A stretch of 64,000 nt of DNA, from assembly GCF_030867095.1 (NCBI RefSeq), contig NC_081824.1, positions 115,266,162-115,330,161 of the forward strand. Direction: 5' to 3'. Position numbers and translations under genes: made by a program. This document shows positions 12,291 to 23,239 of this stretch, piece by piece (the stretch's first letter is position 1; each line of letters starts with the position of its first letter). The notes beneath the pieces were generated by a model. It searched no databases, had not been told where the DNA came from, and saw only the letters and a program-made list of their open reading frames with translations. Origin of the DNA: Alligator mississippiensis (Eukaryota; Chordata; Crocodylia; Alligatoridae).

Positions 12291-12984
12291 CGGTAGCTGG
12301 AGGAACCCAGCCCCATTGAAACTAAACCCTACAAGGTAGCTCCATTGTGGGGGTGAGGACTTGCAGAAAGGAGAGATACAGCTCCATATAGAAACACAAG
12401 TGACACAAGCAGCACATCGATAGAATTACAGCGACCCCAGAAATGTAACTCTAATAAATGGGCGTACCCCAAAGGGATGGGTAAACCTGGTAACAGTTCT
12501 GGTTCCACGTATTATTCCGGACACCTCTTGTAGGTGCCTGGAAAGGAGTACATGCTAACAGGAACACATACAAAGCTGAGTTGCTTGTAGGAATGGAGAA
12601 ATTATTTTACCTAAATGATCTGAGAGAGCTTGGATTGTTTAACCTAGAAGAAAAAAAGGTGAAAAGGGACACTGCTGTTCCCCATAAATATTAAAGGAGA
12701 CTGGTAAGAAGTTCCAGTCAGTCCATTTATGTTATGACAATCTCAGGACCTGATATTTACTCCATCACATAGGCTGTACTGTAAAGTCACAAAATTAAAA
12801 TTGGTATACAACACAGTCCACCGCCAAGTGTTGTTACTAAAAAAGATAATGATTGCACAACTGACACAAATGTAAGCTGTTGTTTTGCAGCACATACTAT
12901 GTAATAATAATAATATATGCCCAGTGTTAGCAAATAATGCTTATGACCATCACCATAGGAACATTTCTTTTTTTTTAGGAAGAT
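12291..12984. other. Intergenic, possible old retroelement tail
   Basis: A moderately GC-rich stretch to about 12550 continues from the minisatellite, then AT-rich DNA leads to the TAAR upstream region. No protein similarity recognised. Confidence 0.35.
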
Positions 12985-13447
12985 CACTACCTTAGCTTCA
13001 GATTCACTGTTTGTACTTTTCAAGAGGAGGGAGCTTGCTTTGTCATTCCCTTTGCCACAAGAACTCTGGGGAGAAAACCTGTATAAATTGTAAGGCTCAT
13101 CAAGCGTTCTATTCACATCTCTGCACACGTAGTCTTGTGAACTGGAGTTTCTCAGGAGAAGCACAAGGAAATTCACAAGTAGGAATGAATTTTACTATGG
13201 AATTTAGACCAAAAAATTATTTCCCCCCTCCCAAGTATTTTAGTTCTTCTTTTAAATAACCAAGGGGAAAATGCCTAAATGGAAATCTTACCTATGAGAA
13301 TTGTTTTTACATTCTCAATTCATTTTCAATGTTGTGTTCAAAATGGTCCTGGGGAATTATCCTATTAACATAAAACATTTTTTTTTTCAGGAGGAGTTGG
13401 GAGCAATGTATCTTCCATAGGCAGAAGCCTCCCTTCAATAGCTTAAA
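12985..13447 (+). promoter_or_regulatory. Upstream region and 3' splice site of the TAAR6/8/9-clade pseudogene
   Basis: Aligns over much of its length with 21755-22210 upstream of the intact paralogue: shared blocks include ggggagaaaa, tctgttcacatctctg-like sequence and actggagtttctca. A pyrimidine tract ending in cag (AG at 13389-13390) is at the same relative place as in the paralogue. It suggests a 5' non-coding exon spliced about 57 nt before the ATG. First exon and core promoter were not pinned down. Confidence 0.5.
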
Positions 13448-14501
13448 ATGAACACCTCGAAGGAAATAATGGGTACAGCTTTTCCTGAAAGGGAAGATTT
13501 GCATTATTGCTTTGAGGACATTAACGGGTCTTTCACTAAAATAGTCTGGCCTTCTGCTTTCCGAGTAACTTTATATTTTGTTCTTGGTTTTCTGACGATT
13601 CTTAGTATAGGAGGAAACTTAATGGTAATTATTTCTATTACTTATTTTAAACAGCTTCACTCTCCTACAAACTTCTTGATTGCTTCTTTAGAAGGGGCTG
13701 ATTTTGGTCTGGGTCTGGCTGTGCTGCCCTTCAGCACTGTAAGATTAGTTGAAAGCTGCTGGTACTTTGGAGAAACATTTTGTAGATTCCACAGTTGTTT
13801 GGATGTATTATTTTGTTATGCATCAATATTTAACTTGTTTTTCATTTCTATTGATCGGTTCGTTGCTGTCAATGACCCTCTGATTTACCCCTTCAAGTTC
13901 ACAGTGCCTGTTTCTAGAGTGTGTGTAACTGCTTCGTGGGGACTCTCTTTTGTGTACAGTTTTGCAGTATTCTACACTGGAGCTAATCAAGAAGGGATAC
14001 AGGATTTAGAGAATATTCTCTCCTGTGTAGGGAGGTGCCAGGTTACTTTCAATAAAATCTGGGTCATTATAGCTGGCCTCCTTTATTTCATACCTTTCTT
14101 TACAATGATAGATAGCACTTTACAGCAAGATTTTCAGTATGGCTAAACAGCAAGCTCGAGTGATAGAGGGGATGAGCAATAAATCACAGACCTCTGATAA
14201 TTACAGGAACAGAGTTAGCAAAAGAGAGAGAAAAGCTGCAACAACATTGGGAGTGGCTGTGATTGCTTTCTTGGTATTCTGGTTTCCTTATAATACCATG
14301 GTAATAATTGATGCTTTCCGTAACTCTATATCACCTCCTCTTGTTGTGGATATTATGTGTTGGTTTGCTTATTCAAACTCTGCTATTAACCCTCTGATTT
14401 GTTCTTTCTTTTACCCCTGGTTTCAGAAAGCAATGAAAGTGATTGTAAGTTGCAAAATGATGAAACATGATTGTTCAACAATGAACTTATTTTCAGAATG
14501 A
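13448..14501 (+). pseudogene. TAAR6/8/9-clade receptor, broken by one frameshift
   Basis: A seven-helix amine receptor of the TAAR6/8/9 clade, closely related to the gene at 22211. Codons from 13448 read through TM1-TM5, including the TM3 aspartate that binds the amine in this family and DRF at the DRY position. A 4-nt duplication (atagatag, 14108-14115) then shifts the frame, giving a stop soon after. The original frame resumes from about 14130 and runs through TM6 and TM7 to the TGA at 14501, with the same C-terminus (MNLFSE) as the paralogue. Other oddities are LEGADF for LACADF in TM2 and NPLIC for NPLIY in TM7. The start could be 13448 or, by alignment with the paralogue, the ATG at 13469. 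A single lesion in an otherwise full-length gene suggests recent loss or an assembly error. Confidence 0.9.
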
Positions 14502-14707
14502 AAACTAAATGTTATGCTAACATGCTCTAATGAGAGTTCACTTAGGGGCCCTGTACATATTCCTGCTTCTTATTTGTTTAGAACTTTGCAATGTCTACTT
14601 AGATCTTAATCGATATAATATTATCTGTAACTGTGATTGTGGCTAATTTTAAAGATGTTCAATGACATATATGGAACTTTTATAATTTAAAGTAGCATTT
14701 TATTAAA

Positions 14708-14713
14708 AATAAA
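14708..14713 (+). terminator. Candidate poly-A signal of the 13.4 kb TAAR pseudogene
   Basis: AATAAA about 205 bp after the stop codon, in AT-rich DNA. Confidence 0.4.
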
Positions 14714-16487
14714 AATGTGTTTCATTGACATTTACCTCATTTTTAATTATACTGGTCTGTGAATGCAGAAGTAATACTTTGCACAAAACTAAATATCATC
14801 CATCTTCTAACACAAATTCTTTTTATAAACAGAGTTAAGGATTAGTAACTGTGTTACCTGGTTAGTTTTTGAAACTTCATCACTTGACTGTAATTTGAAA
14901 ATCAAGGAGTAGGGATCTTATACTGTTCTTGTTAAAGTGAGTTGGAGCCATTTCACTTCTTGGAAGAGAACTGAACCTCTAATTGCCTGGTATTCCTTAC
15001 TAACTCGGTAGGGGACAGGGGAGTGGGAAAATCTATATGGATAAAGAAACAAACAAACAGTTTTTTTAGGAAAAGAAAATTAGTATTAAACTGCTTTCTA
15101 CATTTGTTTGCTTTTATTTGTTTTCCTTTTTGTGCAAATTTTTGTTGCTAACAAACACTTCATACAGATTAATACATTCTTTCAACATTTTGTTTGTTAT
15201 GAAATTGGTAAAAAAAATGTGCTGTATACAGTAGCAGATCCAGGAACAGGGCAACGAGGCCCCTTTCTCCCCCAACTTTGGCTGTACCATGCCTTTTGCC
15301 TGAGATCTGAGCTCACTTCCTGTTCAGTGCAGGCTTCTGCTGGAGCTCTGCATGAGCATAAGGATCTGAGCTTGCCAGCTGATCAGGATGGGATCTGGCT
15401 AGAGGCCCTGCTTTCATGTGGTACCAGAGCCTGGGGATAAATGCTGCTGCTTTTCGCCTTTCCCCTCCCTTCCACTCCCTGCTGAATTCTGGCAGAGGAA
15501 AGGAGGGGATGAGTGGCAACATCAGCATTCACCCCCTGTGCAGGAAGTGGACCTGTTCCTCCTGAACTTCAACTTCTGAGAATCTAGGGCATACCACATG
15601 TCCAGAGACACCTTTTCTTATGCCAAGACCAAGGTTTTGCCATGCCCCTTCTGCAGATAGATCGTTTTTATTAGAACAATTGTATACTGTAACCTAGGCT
15701 GGATCTCAATAACAAAAACCAGGTTCATATTTAGGGGTTATACACACATTTTCTATCCTTGTTCAGGTCCCTGCTCCCCCCCCCCCCCCCAAAAAAAAAA
15801 AACATGGGAAAATAAATCTTATCATAATGTTCCAAATTGAATAAACTTCCCATTTGCAAGCAACAGTAAACTGTAACAGGGTTTATTAAAGAGGGAGAAG
15901 AAGGGACAAACAAGCTACCTTATGGAAAGCCTACACACTGAGTAGCTTAGCCCACACAGTGTACTCACAATTTATCACTGTCAGTTCTTTCCCATTTCCA
16001 TGGAGGCTGAACTTGGTAGCTAGTGCAACTGCTAGCCCTGACTTTTCTCCTGCCTTCTCAGGATGGTACAATTACCCCTAGTTCTGCCACAGTGGACTTT
16101 TTAGGACATTTGAGAAGCAAGTCCAGAAGAGATCTGCCCCCCAGCCCAGCCATAATGGTAGGTACTAGGAAGGGAAGGGTCCACACACTATACAAATGGT
16201 CCAATAAAACATATCGCTGAAAAATCCTTTCTTCTCATATGTTTCCTGAACTATCACGGCTACGGCGTTCCACCCCTACTACAAATAACATTGTTTGAGA
16301 AGATCAAAGATTCATATAAACCTGATGATCCTTTGGACTAGCATGGTTAAAGTACACCAAAAGTACACCAATATATACAGACAACAGTATGTTCAAAAGT
16401 GATGTGCAAGGATCCTGGGTTTTTCTGATAAAAATCACAAATTCAATTATTAAAAATGGCAAATTCTCTTATAAAAGCCCCCAAATT
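14714..16487. other. Intergenic, with unclassified repeat sequence
   Basis: AT-rich to about 15230. A GC-richer block at about 15233-15660 begins gtagcagatccagga, a motif also present near 5655 and 35890, so it is probably a dispersed element. C15/A12 homopolymers lie at 15776-15802. A fold-back family fragment (tccaataaaacatatc) lies near 16200. Confidence 0.4.
15776..15802. repeat. Adjoining poly-C and poly-A runs
   Basis: About 15 C residues followed directly by 12 A residues. Confidence 0.9.
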
Positions 16488-17155
16488 GATTTCATAGATT
16501 TCATAGACATTAGGGCTGGAAGGGACCTTGGAAGATCATCGAGTCCAGCCCCCTGCCCAAAGGGCAGGAAGTCAGCTGGGGTCATAGGATCCCAGCAAGA
16601 TAACCATCCATTTTGCTCTTGAAGGTGCTCAATGTAGGCGCTTGAACCACCTCCGGTGGCAGGCTGTTCCAGACCTTGGGGGCTCGGACAGTAAAGAAAT
16701 TCTTCCTTATGTCCAGCCTGAAACGGTCTTGTAGTAGTTTATGACCATTCGACCTAGTCATCATCTCTAGGGGCACTCTGGTGAACAAACGTTCCCCCAG
16801 ATACTGGTGGTCACCCCTGATAAACTTATAGGTGGCCATCAGATCACCCCTGAGCCTGCGCTTTTCCAGGCTAAAGAGCCCCAGGGCTCTCAGCCTGTCG
16901 TCGTAGGGTCTGCTTCCCTGACCCCTGATCATGCACGTGGCTCTTCTCTGGACTCTCTCAAGCTTCTCCACATCCTTTTTGAATTGTGGAGCCCAAAACT
17001 GGACGCAGCACTCCAGCTGCGGCCTCACTAAGGCCGAGTACAAGGGGAGAATGACGTCCTGGGATTTGCTTGAGAAGCATCTATGGATGCAAGCCAGTGT
17101 TTTGGTCGCTTTACTAGCCGCAGCATCACATTGCAGGCTCATGTTCATCTTGATG
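16488..17155 (-). mobile_element. CR1 LINE 3' fragment
   Basis: The 3' end of CR1 ORF2 (17148-16582) on the minus strand, reading VRPQLECCVQFWAPQFKKDV then ERVQRRAT and the conserved RRLRGDLMATYK stretch, ending SFKSKMDGYL-like. The 3' tail (ttcatagatttcatag) ends at about 16488. It is open over 188 codons, so it is relatively young, but lacks endonuclease and the catalytic half of reverse transcriptase. Confidence 0.92.
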
Positions 17156-17582
17156 ATTAAAATGAAACACCACTATATATATATACATAGGAATCAATTG
17201 AACACAATTTTTATTGATATATTCACAATTTTAAAGCAATTTGAAGCCTACCAGTGCCCCAGTCACTATAATAAAATACATTCTAAATACCTATAAATTT
17301 TGGTATGTGATTTGGGGTTTTTTATCATGGAAAATCAGAGCTCCCCCTACCCCCTTAGGTCACAGAATGCAGGTCCAGGTCCCTCACTCCCAAGCCACAG
17401 CCCCCAGCCCTGCTGGTGCCCCTCACTCCCTGCACCCTGCACAGCTCCCCCGACCCTAGGTAAAAGGGGTAATCCATGGGTTTTTCCATTATTCTGAGGG
17501 AAACAGAAAACCCAGATGCCTGCTGATGTGGCTAGCTTTGAAGTTGCTGTGTTAAAGCAAACCAAACTCTGGCTTGCATCCA
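17156..17582. other. Spacer between two inverted CR1 copies
   Basis: About 430 bp, AT-rich then GC-rich, with no recognised gene. It would be the loop if the flanking CR1 arms paired. Confidence 0.5.
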
Positions 17583-18172
17583 TAGATGCTTCTCAAGTAA
17601 AACTCAGGATGTCATCCTCCCACTGTACTCGGCCTTGGTGAGGCCACAGCTGGAGTATCCAATTCTGGGCTCCACAATTCAGGAAGGATATGGAGAAGCT
17701 TGAGAGAGGCCAGAGGAGAGCCATGCACATCATCAGAGGGCAGGAGAATAGGCCTTATGAAGAGATGCTGAGAGGTATGGGGTTCTTCATACTAGAAAAG
17801 TGTAGGCTCAGGGGAGACCTGGTGGCAGCCTATAAGTACATCAGGGGTATGCATCAGGATCTGGGAGAACATCGTTCACCAGAGTACCTGAGGGATGACA
17901 ACGACCAACGGTCACAATTTCCTCTAAGACTGTTTTAGGCTGGACATAAGGAAAAACTTCTTTACTGTCCGAGCCCCCAAGGCCTGGAATAGGTTCCCTC
18001 CAGAGGTGGTGCAAGCACCCACTCTGAACTCCTTTAAGAAGCATTTGGACACTTACCTTGCTGGGATCCTTTGACCTCAGCTGACTTTCTGCCCTTGGGG
18101 CAGGGGGCTGGATTTGATGATCTCCCGAGGTCCCTTCCAACCCTAATGTCTGTGAAATCTATGAAATCTATG
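17583..18172 (+). mobile_element. CR1 LINE 3' fragment, inverted to the copy at 16488
   Basis: The C-terminal end of CR1 ORF2 on the plus strand: [20 protein letters not shown] then CRLRGDLVAAYKYIRG, followed by the 3' tail with repeated gaaatctat near 18150-18172. Frame is interrupted, so it is a dead 5'-truncated copy. Confidence 0.9.
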
Positions 18173-18229
18173 AAACAGCCTCATGGATACAAGGCCAGAA
18201 GCCTCTGCTAGGCAGAGGCTTCCAGTTAT

Positions 18230-18477
18230 GGGCTAGGGGTGGGGCAGGGCCAGGCAGGGCCAGGTGGGTCTTGCTGCTGTGTCTGCTGGGTCCTGCCACC
18301 CCTATGTCCTGCTGCCTGGCTCCCCCTGGGTCCTACTGCCACTAGTACCTTGTCATCTTTGACAGGCAGCCAGGGGCAGATAATAATTTTCTAAATTTTT
18401 TTAAGGGCCCCCCGAGACCGGATACAATGGTCTAGTAGGTGATATCCATCCTGTAGACTGTGTTTTGCCTGCCCCTG
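18230..18477 (-). mobile_element. hAT fragment related to the 7438 element
   Basis: Read on the minus strand from 18477 it begins caggggcaggcaaaacaca. It then shares the block ggggcccttaaaa / tttagaaaattatta / ctgcctgtca with the 7438-7624 element. The far end and target duplication were not found. Confidence 0.55.
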
Positions 18478-19945
18478 CTGTATATCTAAGGAGCTAAAAA
18501 AATTCCTGAGATGGATATTAGTAATAAATAAAGAGATTCAAAGGAAAAGGGAATTGATTAGCAAAGAAAATTAGGTCTGGAATTATAGTGTGAATTGCCA
18601 AAAGTCCAGCTAAGATCAACCTTTCAAAACGATGAAATCAAATATGAAATTATTCTTTAGTGAGTCCTGACTGCCAGCCACATATGTGCATTTTATTCAA
18701 TGACTCCATATAACAATATAGAAGCACTAATTCATCCATCACCTGTGTCATAAAAGCAAAGTATGAGCAATTTATCTTTTGTCAGAGAGATGACTTTTAA
18801 GCTTGGATAAAAGAGAAGTTTTTGAAATATGATTACTACTCTTACATTGACCTCCAAGTCTATTGAGAGGAAGGATTTCAGAGGCTACCTATTGGCTAGC
18901 TATAGCCTCCTCCTGCTCAGCACGTTGACTGTTGTGAATCCAGTAACTGGTGCCTACCTCTCCCCATGAACTGCATAAGGAATGTTAGATGTCTAACCAG
19001 GGCTTGTAAATTCTGTTCTCAGAGGGAGGGGTGTAAAACACAGGCATGGCAATACCTTGTAGTACTGCTACAGGAACTGCTAAGCTGTCTTACTTAAATG
19101 ACGAGAGGACAGCACTAGATAGCTGCAAACAGTTGTAGGCAGCTGACTTAGAGCCAGCTATGAAGACTTGTCAGCCTAAGGGAGCCAAGGATAGGAACTA
19201 CAAAGCTGAAGGTGGGGAGCTTGTACAAGCTGTAGGCATCAGCAAAATGGAGAGGACTACAGCAAGCTGAGAGGATTGCAGCACAGCTGTAGGGTGCTGA
19301 TGGGCTAATGAGAAACTTGAGGGAGTCGGATCAAGTGATGGAAAGGGGTGGAGCTCAGAGTTGCATTGTTTAAATTGATAGCATTTTGCTCCAGATGCCC
19401 CATGGGAGAGGAACCCCATGGAGGGGTAGACTAGATTGCTGTGTAGGAACTCAAACAGGATATAAGGCAACCCTTATGTGTATGTCTGGGATAGCCTCCC
19501 ACTAGGGACAAGAGGTTTTGCTTGAGTTGTGTGAGTCCCCAGGGGTGGGAGGTTAGTCTTCTTCTTTATACACCCTTTTTCTAGTGATCCCATTTTCTAT
19601 GTTGCCCTTAAGGCATGGGAGTGGCTAGAAGGGGAGAGTGAAGACCACTGAAATGAGGAGCACTGTGCTGGCCACAGCCATTATGGGGCAGGAGTCTTGA
19701 GAAGCCATTATAAAGCACCTTGTGAGGGCAAGGTTGATTATTGGTATTGTGGGATGAGGAAGGCCAGTGGAAAGAGATAGAGACGACAAGGGATCTGGAG
19801 GACTGAGGAAGGGCTGACAAGTAAAAGTCCAGTTAGGCCTAATAAAGTCTTGGATTACAGAGAGTAGAGAAAACCTAGGAGGCTAGGAAGCAGTTACTAG
19901 CAAGGTTCATTAAAATGAGTGTAGATTGGGTCTGATGTGACTTAG
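18478..19945. other. Intergenic, no gene seen
   Basis: No convincing coding frame. An AATAAA near 19839 follows about 900 bp of moderately GC-rich sequence of unknown origin. Confidence 0.4.
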
Positions 19946-20020
19946 GCCCTCGTCACTGGAATAGCATCTTTGTGACTGGCAGAGAGAAGCACCTAAGATG
20001 CTATTCCAGTGACTGAGGGC
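19946..20020. repeat. 75-bp hairpin
   Basis: The arm gccctcgtcactggaatagc (19946 onward) pairs with its complement gctattccagtgactgaggg ending near 20019. The stem is about 24 bp with one bulge, around a loop of about 25 nt. It could be the relic of a fold-back transposon or a small-RNA precursor; nothing else distinguishes these. Confidence 0.6.
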
Positions 20021-20214
20021 AGCTTCCCAAATTATAATAATGCTTCCCATCAAAGGTCTGGCAGGCAGGGGAAAAATGGGGGGAAGTAGCAGATAAGCCA
20101 AAGGGTACAACAGGCAAACCTGATTGCCAGGGGGCATCAGACATGGGGTCAAATCCCTAAACCTGTTATTATACCCATATCTAAGTCCTTTTGTGGGTCT
20201 GGCTTTTATGGTCT

Positions 20215-20598
20215 AGTAAAAAATCGCTGTACAACTATCCTGCAGCACACAAAAAATGCCGTGCAACTATCCGGCAGTACACAAAAGCCCACAGAAGCTT
20301 CTTCACCAGCACCCAACCTCTTGATGCCACATCCAGGGAGACACTACAGATGTGGAATGAGAGGCTGAAGAAAATACCCGACAGCAAAAAACGCACATTC
20401 CAACAGCGGTGCTTACCACTAGGGGCTGAGAAACCATGGCAAATGTGGCAATGTCTCAATCGCCTGTGTACTGGAGTTGGACATTCCAAGGAACTAATGA
20501 AGAAGTGCAGCTATACCATTGGTTCAAACACCTGTAACTGTGGCCTAGTGCCTCAGACTATGCAACACCTGCTGTATTGCTCGCTGCTTGAAGGATGA
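20215..20598 (+). mobile_element. C-terminal fragment of a non-LTR retrotransposon ORF2
   Basis: The open frame ends with WQCLNRLCTGVGHSKELMKK, then CNCG and QTMQHLLYCSLLEG. The pattern L-N-R-L-T-G-G...C-x-C-G...Q-T...H-L-L...C is the zinc-ribbon-like C-terminus of several jockey/RTE-like ORF2 proteins. No reverse transcriptase catalytic motif precedes it. About 110 codons remain. The exact LINE family cannot be named from this piece. Confidence 0.6.
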
Positions 20599-21754
20599 AA
20601 GATCTTGCAAAGTACAATAAAAGAGCATAAGCATGTATAACAAAATGCTCAAATGCGGTAGAAACATGAGAAGAAGGTCTAGTGAAAAAGACTATTTACT
20701 GTTGTGACCCAGGGACTCTCCACTTGGCAGCAAGATATCTCATTCGATTTCAGCATGACAATGACCCACAAAATTGATGTAGGCATGAAAAAGTTGGATC
20801 TTTAAAAAAAAATTGAAGTACAATCTTAACTTGTAGAAAGAAAGGCATTTCCAGAAGAAATGGAGACTCTTGCCAAGGCACTAACAAGACTTTGCCTGAA
20901 ATTCTGTGAACACTTCCAGCTGTTGATGTTCATGAAATACATATTGAAACTAAAAATGATGTAGAGTACAGTATGGTGGTCAAAGTAATGGAGAGTCAAT
21001 CTTATTAGGAGAGACTGAAATGGCTTTGCTTATTCAGCCTAGAAAAATGAAGGCTGAGGAAGGCAGATGGAGGACATGATTGCTCCACATATATCACACA
21101 GGAATTTGTCTAATTTCTGTCCCTCACCTTTGAAGCTAGGGGATAGGGACAGAAATTACACATAAACCAGTATAAATGAGCAGAAACCATTTCAAATCTA
21201 TAATACAACAGAAGTTCAGTGAGCATAAATGGCCAAAACTGGTTTAAGATAAAACTGGATGGATGTAGTATCAGGTGTCCTCCAGATTCAAGTTAATTCC
21301 CAGTCTCCCAGTATCCCAATATGCTTTGCATTTTCCCCACAAGCCCCTGCTTGCAGGGTGGGTGGACTAACCTTGGCCCAAACTGTCTGCTTCAACTGAG
21401 CAGGGAGACATGTTCTAGCTCTGCCCCTGGCTGCCAGCCTGGGATGCTGCAGCCATGTGGCTGCATTTCCCGAATCAAAAGTGAACATCTGTTCACTTGC
21501 TTATGGGTTCACTCTGTGCAGCTTAAACTAACTTGCATAGAGTGAATTTATTCAGTCTCAGACTTTTTGACTCTCTGTACTTAGCCAACATGGCTAAAGC
21601 TGGTTAAAAAGAGCAGGGAGGATGGCCTCTAATTTTATTACCAAAAACACCATAAAATTTTGGGACCTTAATAGTCAAGTTTGCTTTTCAGCATGTATGA
21701 TGTAAAAATGATCCTCACTCTGTATGGGCTTGTTTATTTGGGAAAATAGTTATA
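20599..21754. other. Intergenic, no gene seen
   Basis: AT-rich sequence with no recognised gene or clear repeat ends. Confidence 0.45.
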
Positions 21755-22210
21755 CCTGCTTCAGGTTCACTGTTTTTATTTTGGGAGAAATGAGAACTTG
21801 TCTGTAATAACCTGTTTCAAAAGCACCCAGGGGAGAAAAAGTCACATAAATTGCAAGCCTCCCTCATAGTTCTGTTCACATCTCTGTTCACATTGATATG
21901 TGTACTGGAGTTTCTCAAAAGGGAATGCATAAGGAAAGTCATAGCAAGTAGGGAACAATTCCAGTGCAGAATCGAGATATCCTAAGTATAATAATTTATT
22001 TTGCCAGTTATTAAATGGAGATCATACATTTCACATTTTTTGTTTTCTGATTTCATTTTAATTGCTGTACTCAATATGTGCTTGGAGGGTTATTCTATTA
22101 ACATGCATAGTTACTTTTTTTCAGGAAGAGTTGGAAGTAGGAGCTCACACTCACTTTCCTAGAAAGAAGTCTTCATTCAAGAACTCAAAATTAAGAGCTT
22201 GAGGGAAATA
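21755..22210 (+). promoter_or_regulatory. Upstream region and 3' splice site of TAAR6/8/9-clade gene
   Basis: Conserved with 12985-13447 upstream of the pseudogene copy, so it was part of the duplicated gene unit. A pyrimidine tract ends in cag (AG at 22123-22124), about 86 nt before the ATG at 22211, at the same place as in the paralogue. A candidate donor (caagtaggg) near 21944 is shared but is a weak match to consensus. Confidence 0.5.
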
Positions 22211-23239
22211 ATGGACTCAACTTGTTCTGAAAAGGAAGATTTACAGTACTGCTTTGAGCACATTAATGGATCTTGTTATAAAACAGTCTGGTCTTTTCCA
22301 TTCCAAGTAACGTTGTTCTTTGTCTTTGGATTTCTGACAATTCTTACCATAGGAGGAAATCTAATGGTAATTATTTCAATTGCTTATTTCAAGCAGCTTC
22401 ACTCTCCTACTAATTTTTTAATTGCCTCCTTGGCTTGCGCTGACTTTGGCTTGGGTTTGACAGTGCTGCCTTTCAGCACTATAAGATCTGTTGAAACTTG
22501 CTGGTATTTTGGGGAATTTTTTTGCAGATTCCACAGCTGTTTAGATGCATTTTTTTGTTATGCATCAATATTTCACTTATGTGTCATCTCCATCGATCAG
22601 TATGTTGCTGTTACTGATCCTTTAATTTATCCCTTAAAGTTCACCATGCTTGTTTCAAGAATGTTTGCAGCTGCTGCCTGGACATTTTCAATAGTGTACA
22701 GTTTCTCTGTAGTCTTTACTGGAGCCAATGATGAAGGGCTACAAGAATTAGTGAAAGCTCTCACCTGTGTAGGAAGCTGTCAGCTTGTTTTCAACAAGAC
22801 CTGGGTGTTCATTTCATCTCTTCTTTATTTCATACCTTTCTTTACAATGATAGTACTTAACAGCAAGATCTTCAGTGTAGCTAAAAGACAAGCTAGATTG
22901 ATAGAGAGTGTGAGCAACAAAACACAGTCCTCAGATAATTACAGTAACCGAGTGGGGAAAAGAGAGAGAAAAGCTGCTAAAACACTGGGCATAGCTGTGA
23001 TTGCTTTCCTCATATTCTGGTCACCCTATTTTATGACTGTAATAATTGATGCCTTCCTTAACTTTATAACTCCACCAGTTGCCTTTGATATTATGGTTTG
23101 GGTTGCTTATTCTAACTCTGCCATTAACCCTTTGATTTACTCTTTTTTTTATCCTTGGTTTCGCAAAGCAATGAAAGTGATTGTTAGTTGTAAAATCTTG
23201 AAACTTGACTGTTCAACCATGAACTTATTTTCAGAATGA
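22211..23239 (+). CDS. TAAR6/8/9-clade trace amine-associated receptor
   Basis: A single-exon, 342-residue, seven-helix receptor of the plasma membrane; TAARs of this type are olfactory amine sensors coupling to Golf. The ATG at 22211 is chosen because the open frame upstream begins only with TTG. Residues: N19 in NGS (glycosylation site); C105 before TM3; D112 at Ballesteros-Weinstein 3.32, the amine-binding acid; Y at 7.43; NSAINPLIYSFFYPWF in TM7, the TAAR fingerprint. The extracellular loop stretch FTGANDEGLQELVKALTCVG is closest to mammalian TAAR9 (YTGANEEGIEELVVALTCVG). Length fits the family (about 340-350). Oddity: DRY reads DQY (codon CAG, 22598-22600), losing the arginine at 3.50 used for G-protein activation. 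The coding frame is otherwise intact. Clade assignment is firm; a one-to-one TAAR9 orthologue call is not, so no symbol is given. Confidence 0.93.
   Translation: MDSTCSEKEDLQYCFEHINGSCYKTVWSFPFQVTLFFVFGFLTILTIGGNLMVIISIAYFKQLHSPTNFLIASLACADFGLGLTVLPFSTIRSVETCWYFGEFFCRFHSCLDAFFCYASIFHLCVISIDQYVAVTDPLIYPLKFTMLVSRMFAAAAWTFSIVYSFSVVFTGANDEGLQELVKALTCVGSCQLVFNKTWVFISSLLYFIPFFTMIVLNSKIFSVAKRQARLIESVSNKTQSSDNYSNRVGKRERKAAKTLGIAVIAFLIFWSPYFMTVIIDAFLNFITPPVAFDIMVWVAYSNSAINPLIYSFFYPWFRKAMKVIVSCKILKLDCSTMNLFSE

Noticed and set aside
22199-22210. Start of the TAAR6/8/9-clade gene at 22199
   Set aside because: The codon is TTG; the first ATG is at 22211 and aligns with the second ATG of the paralogue.
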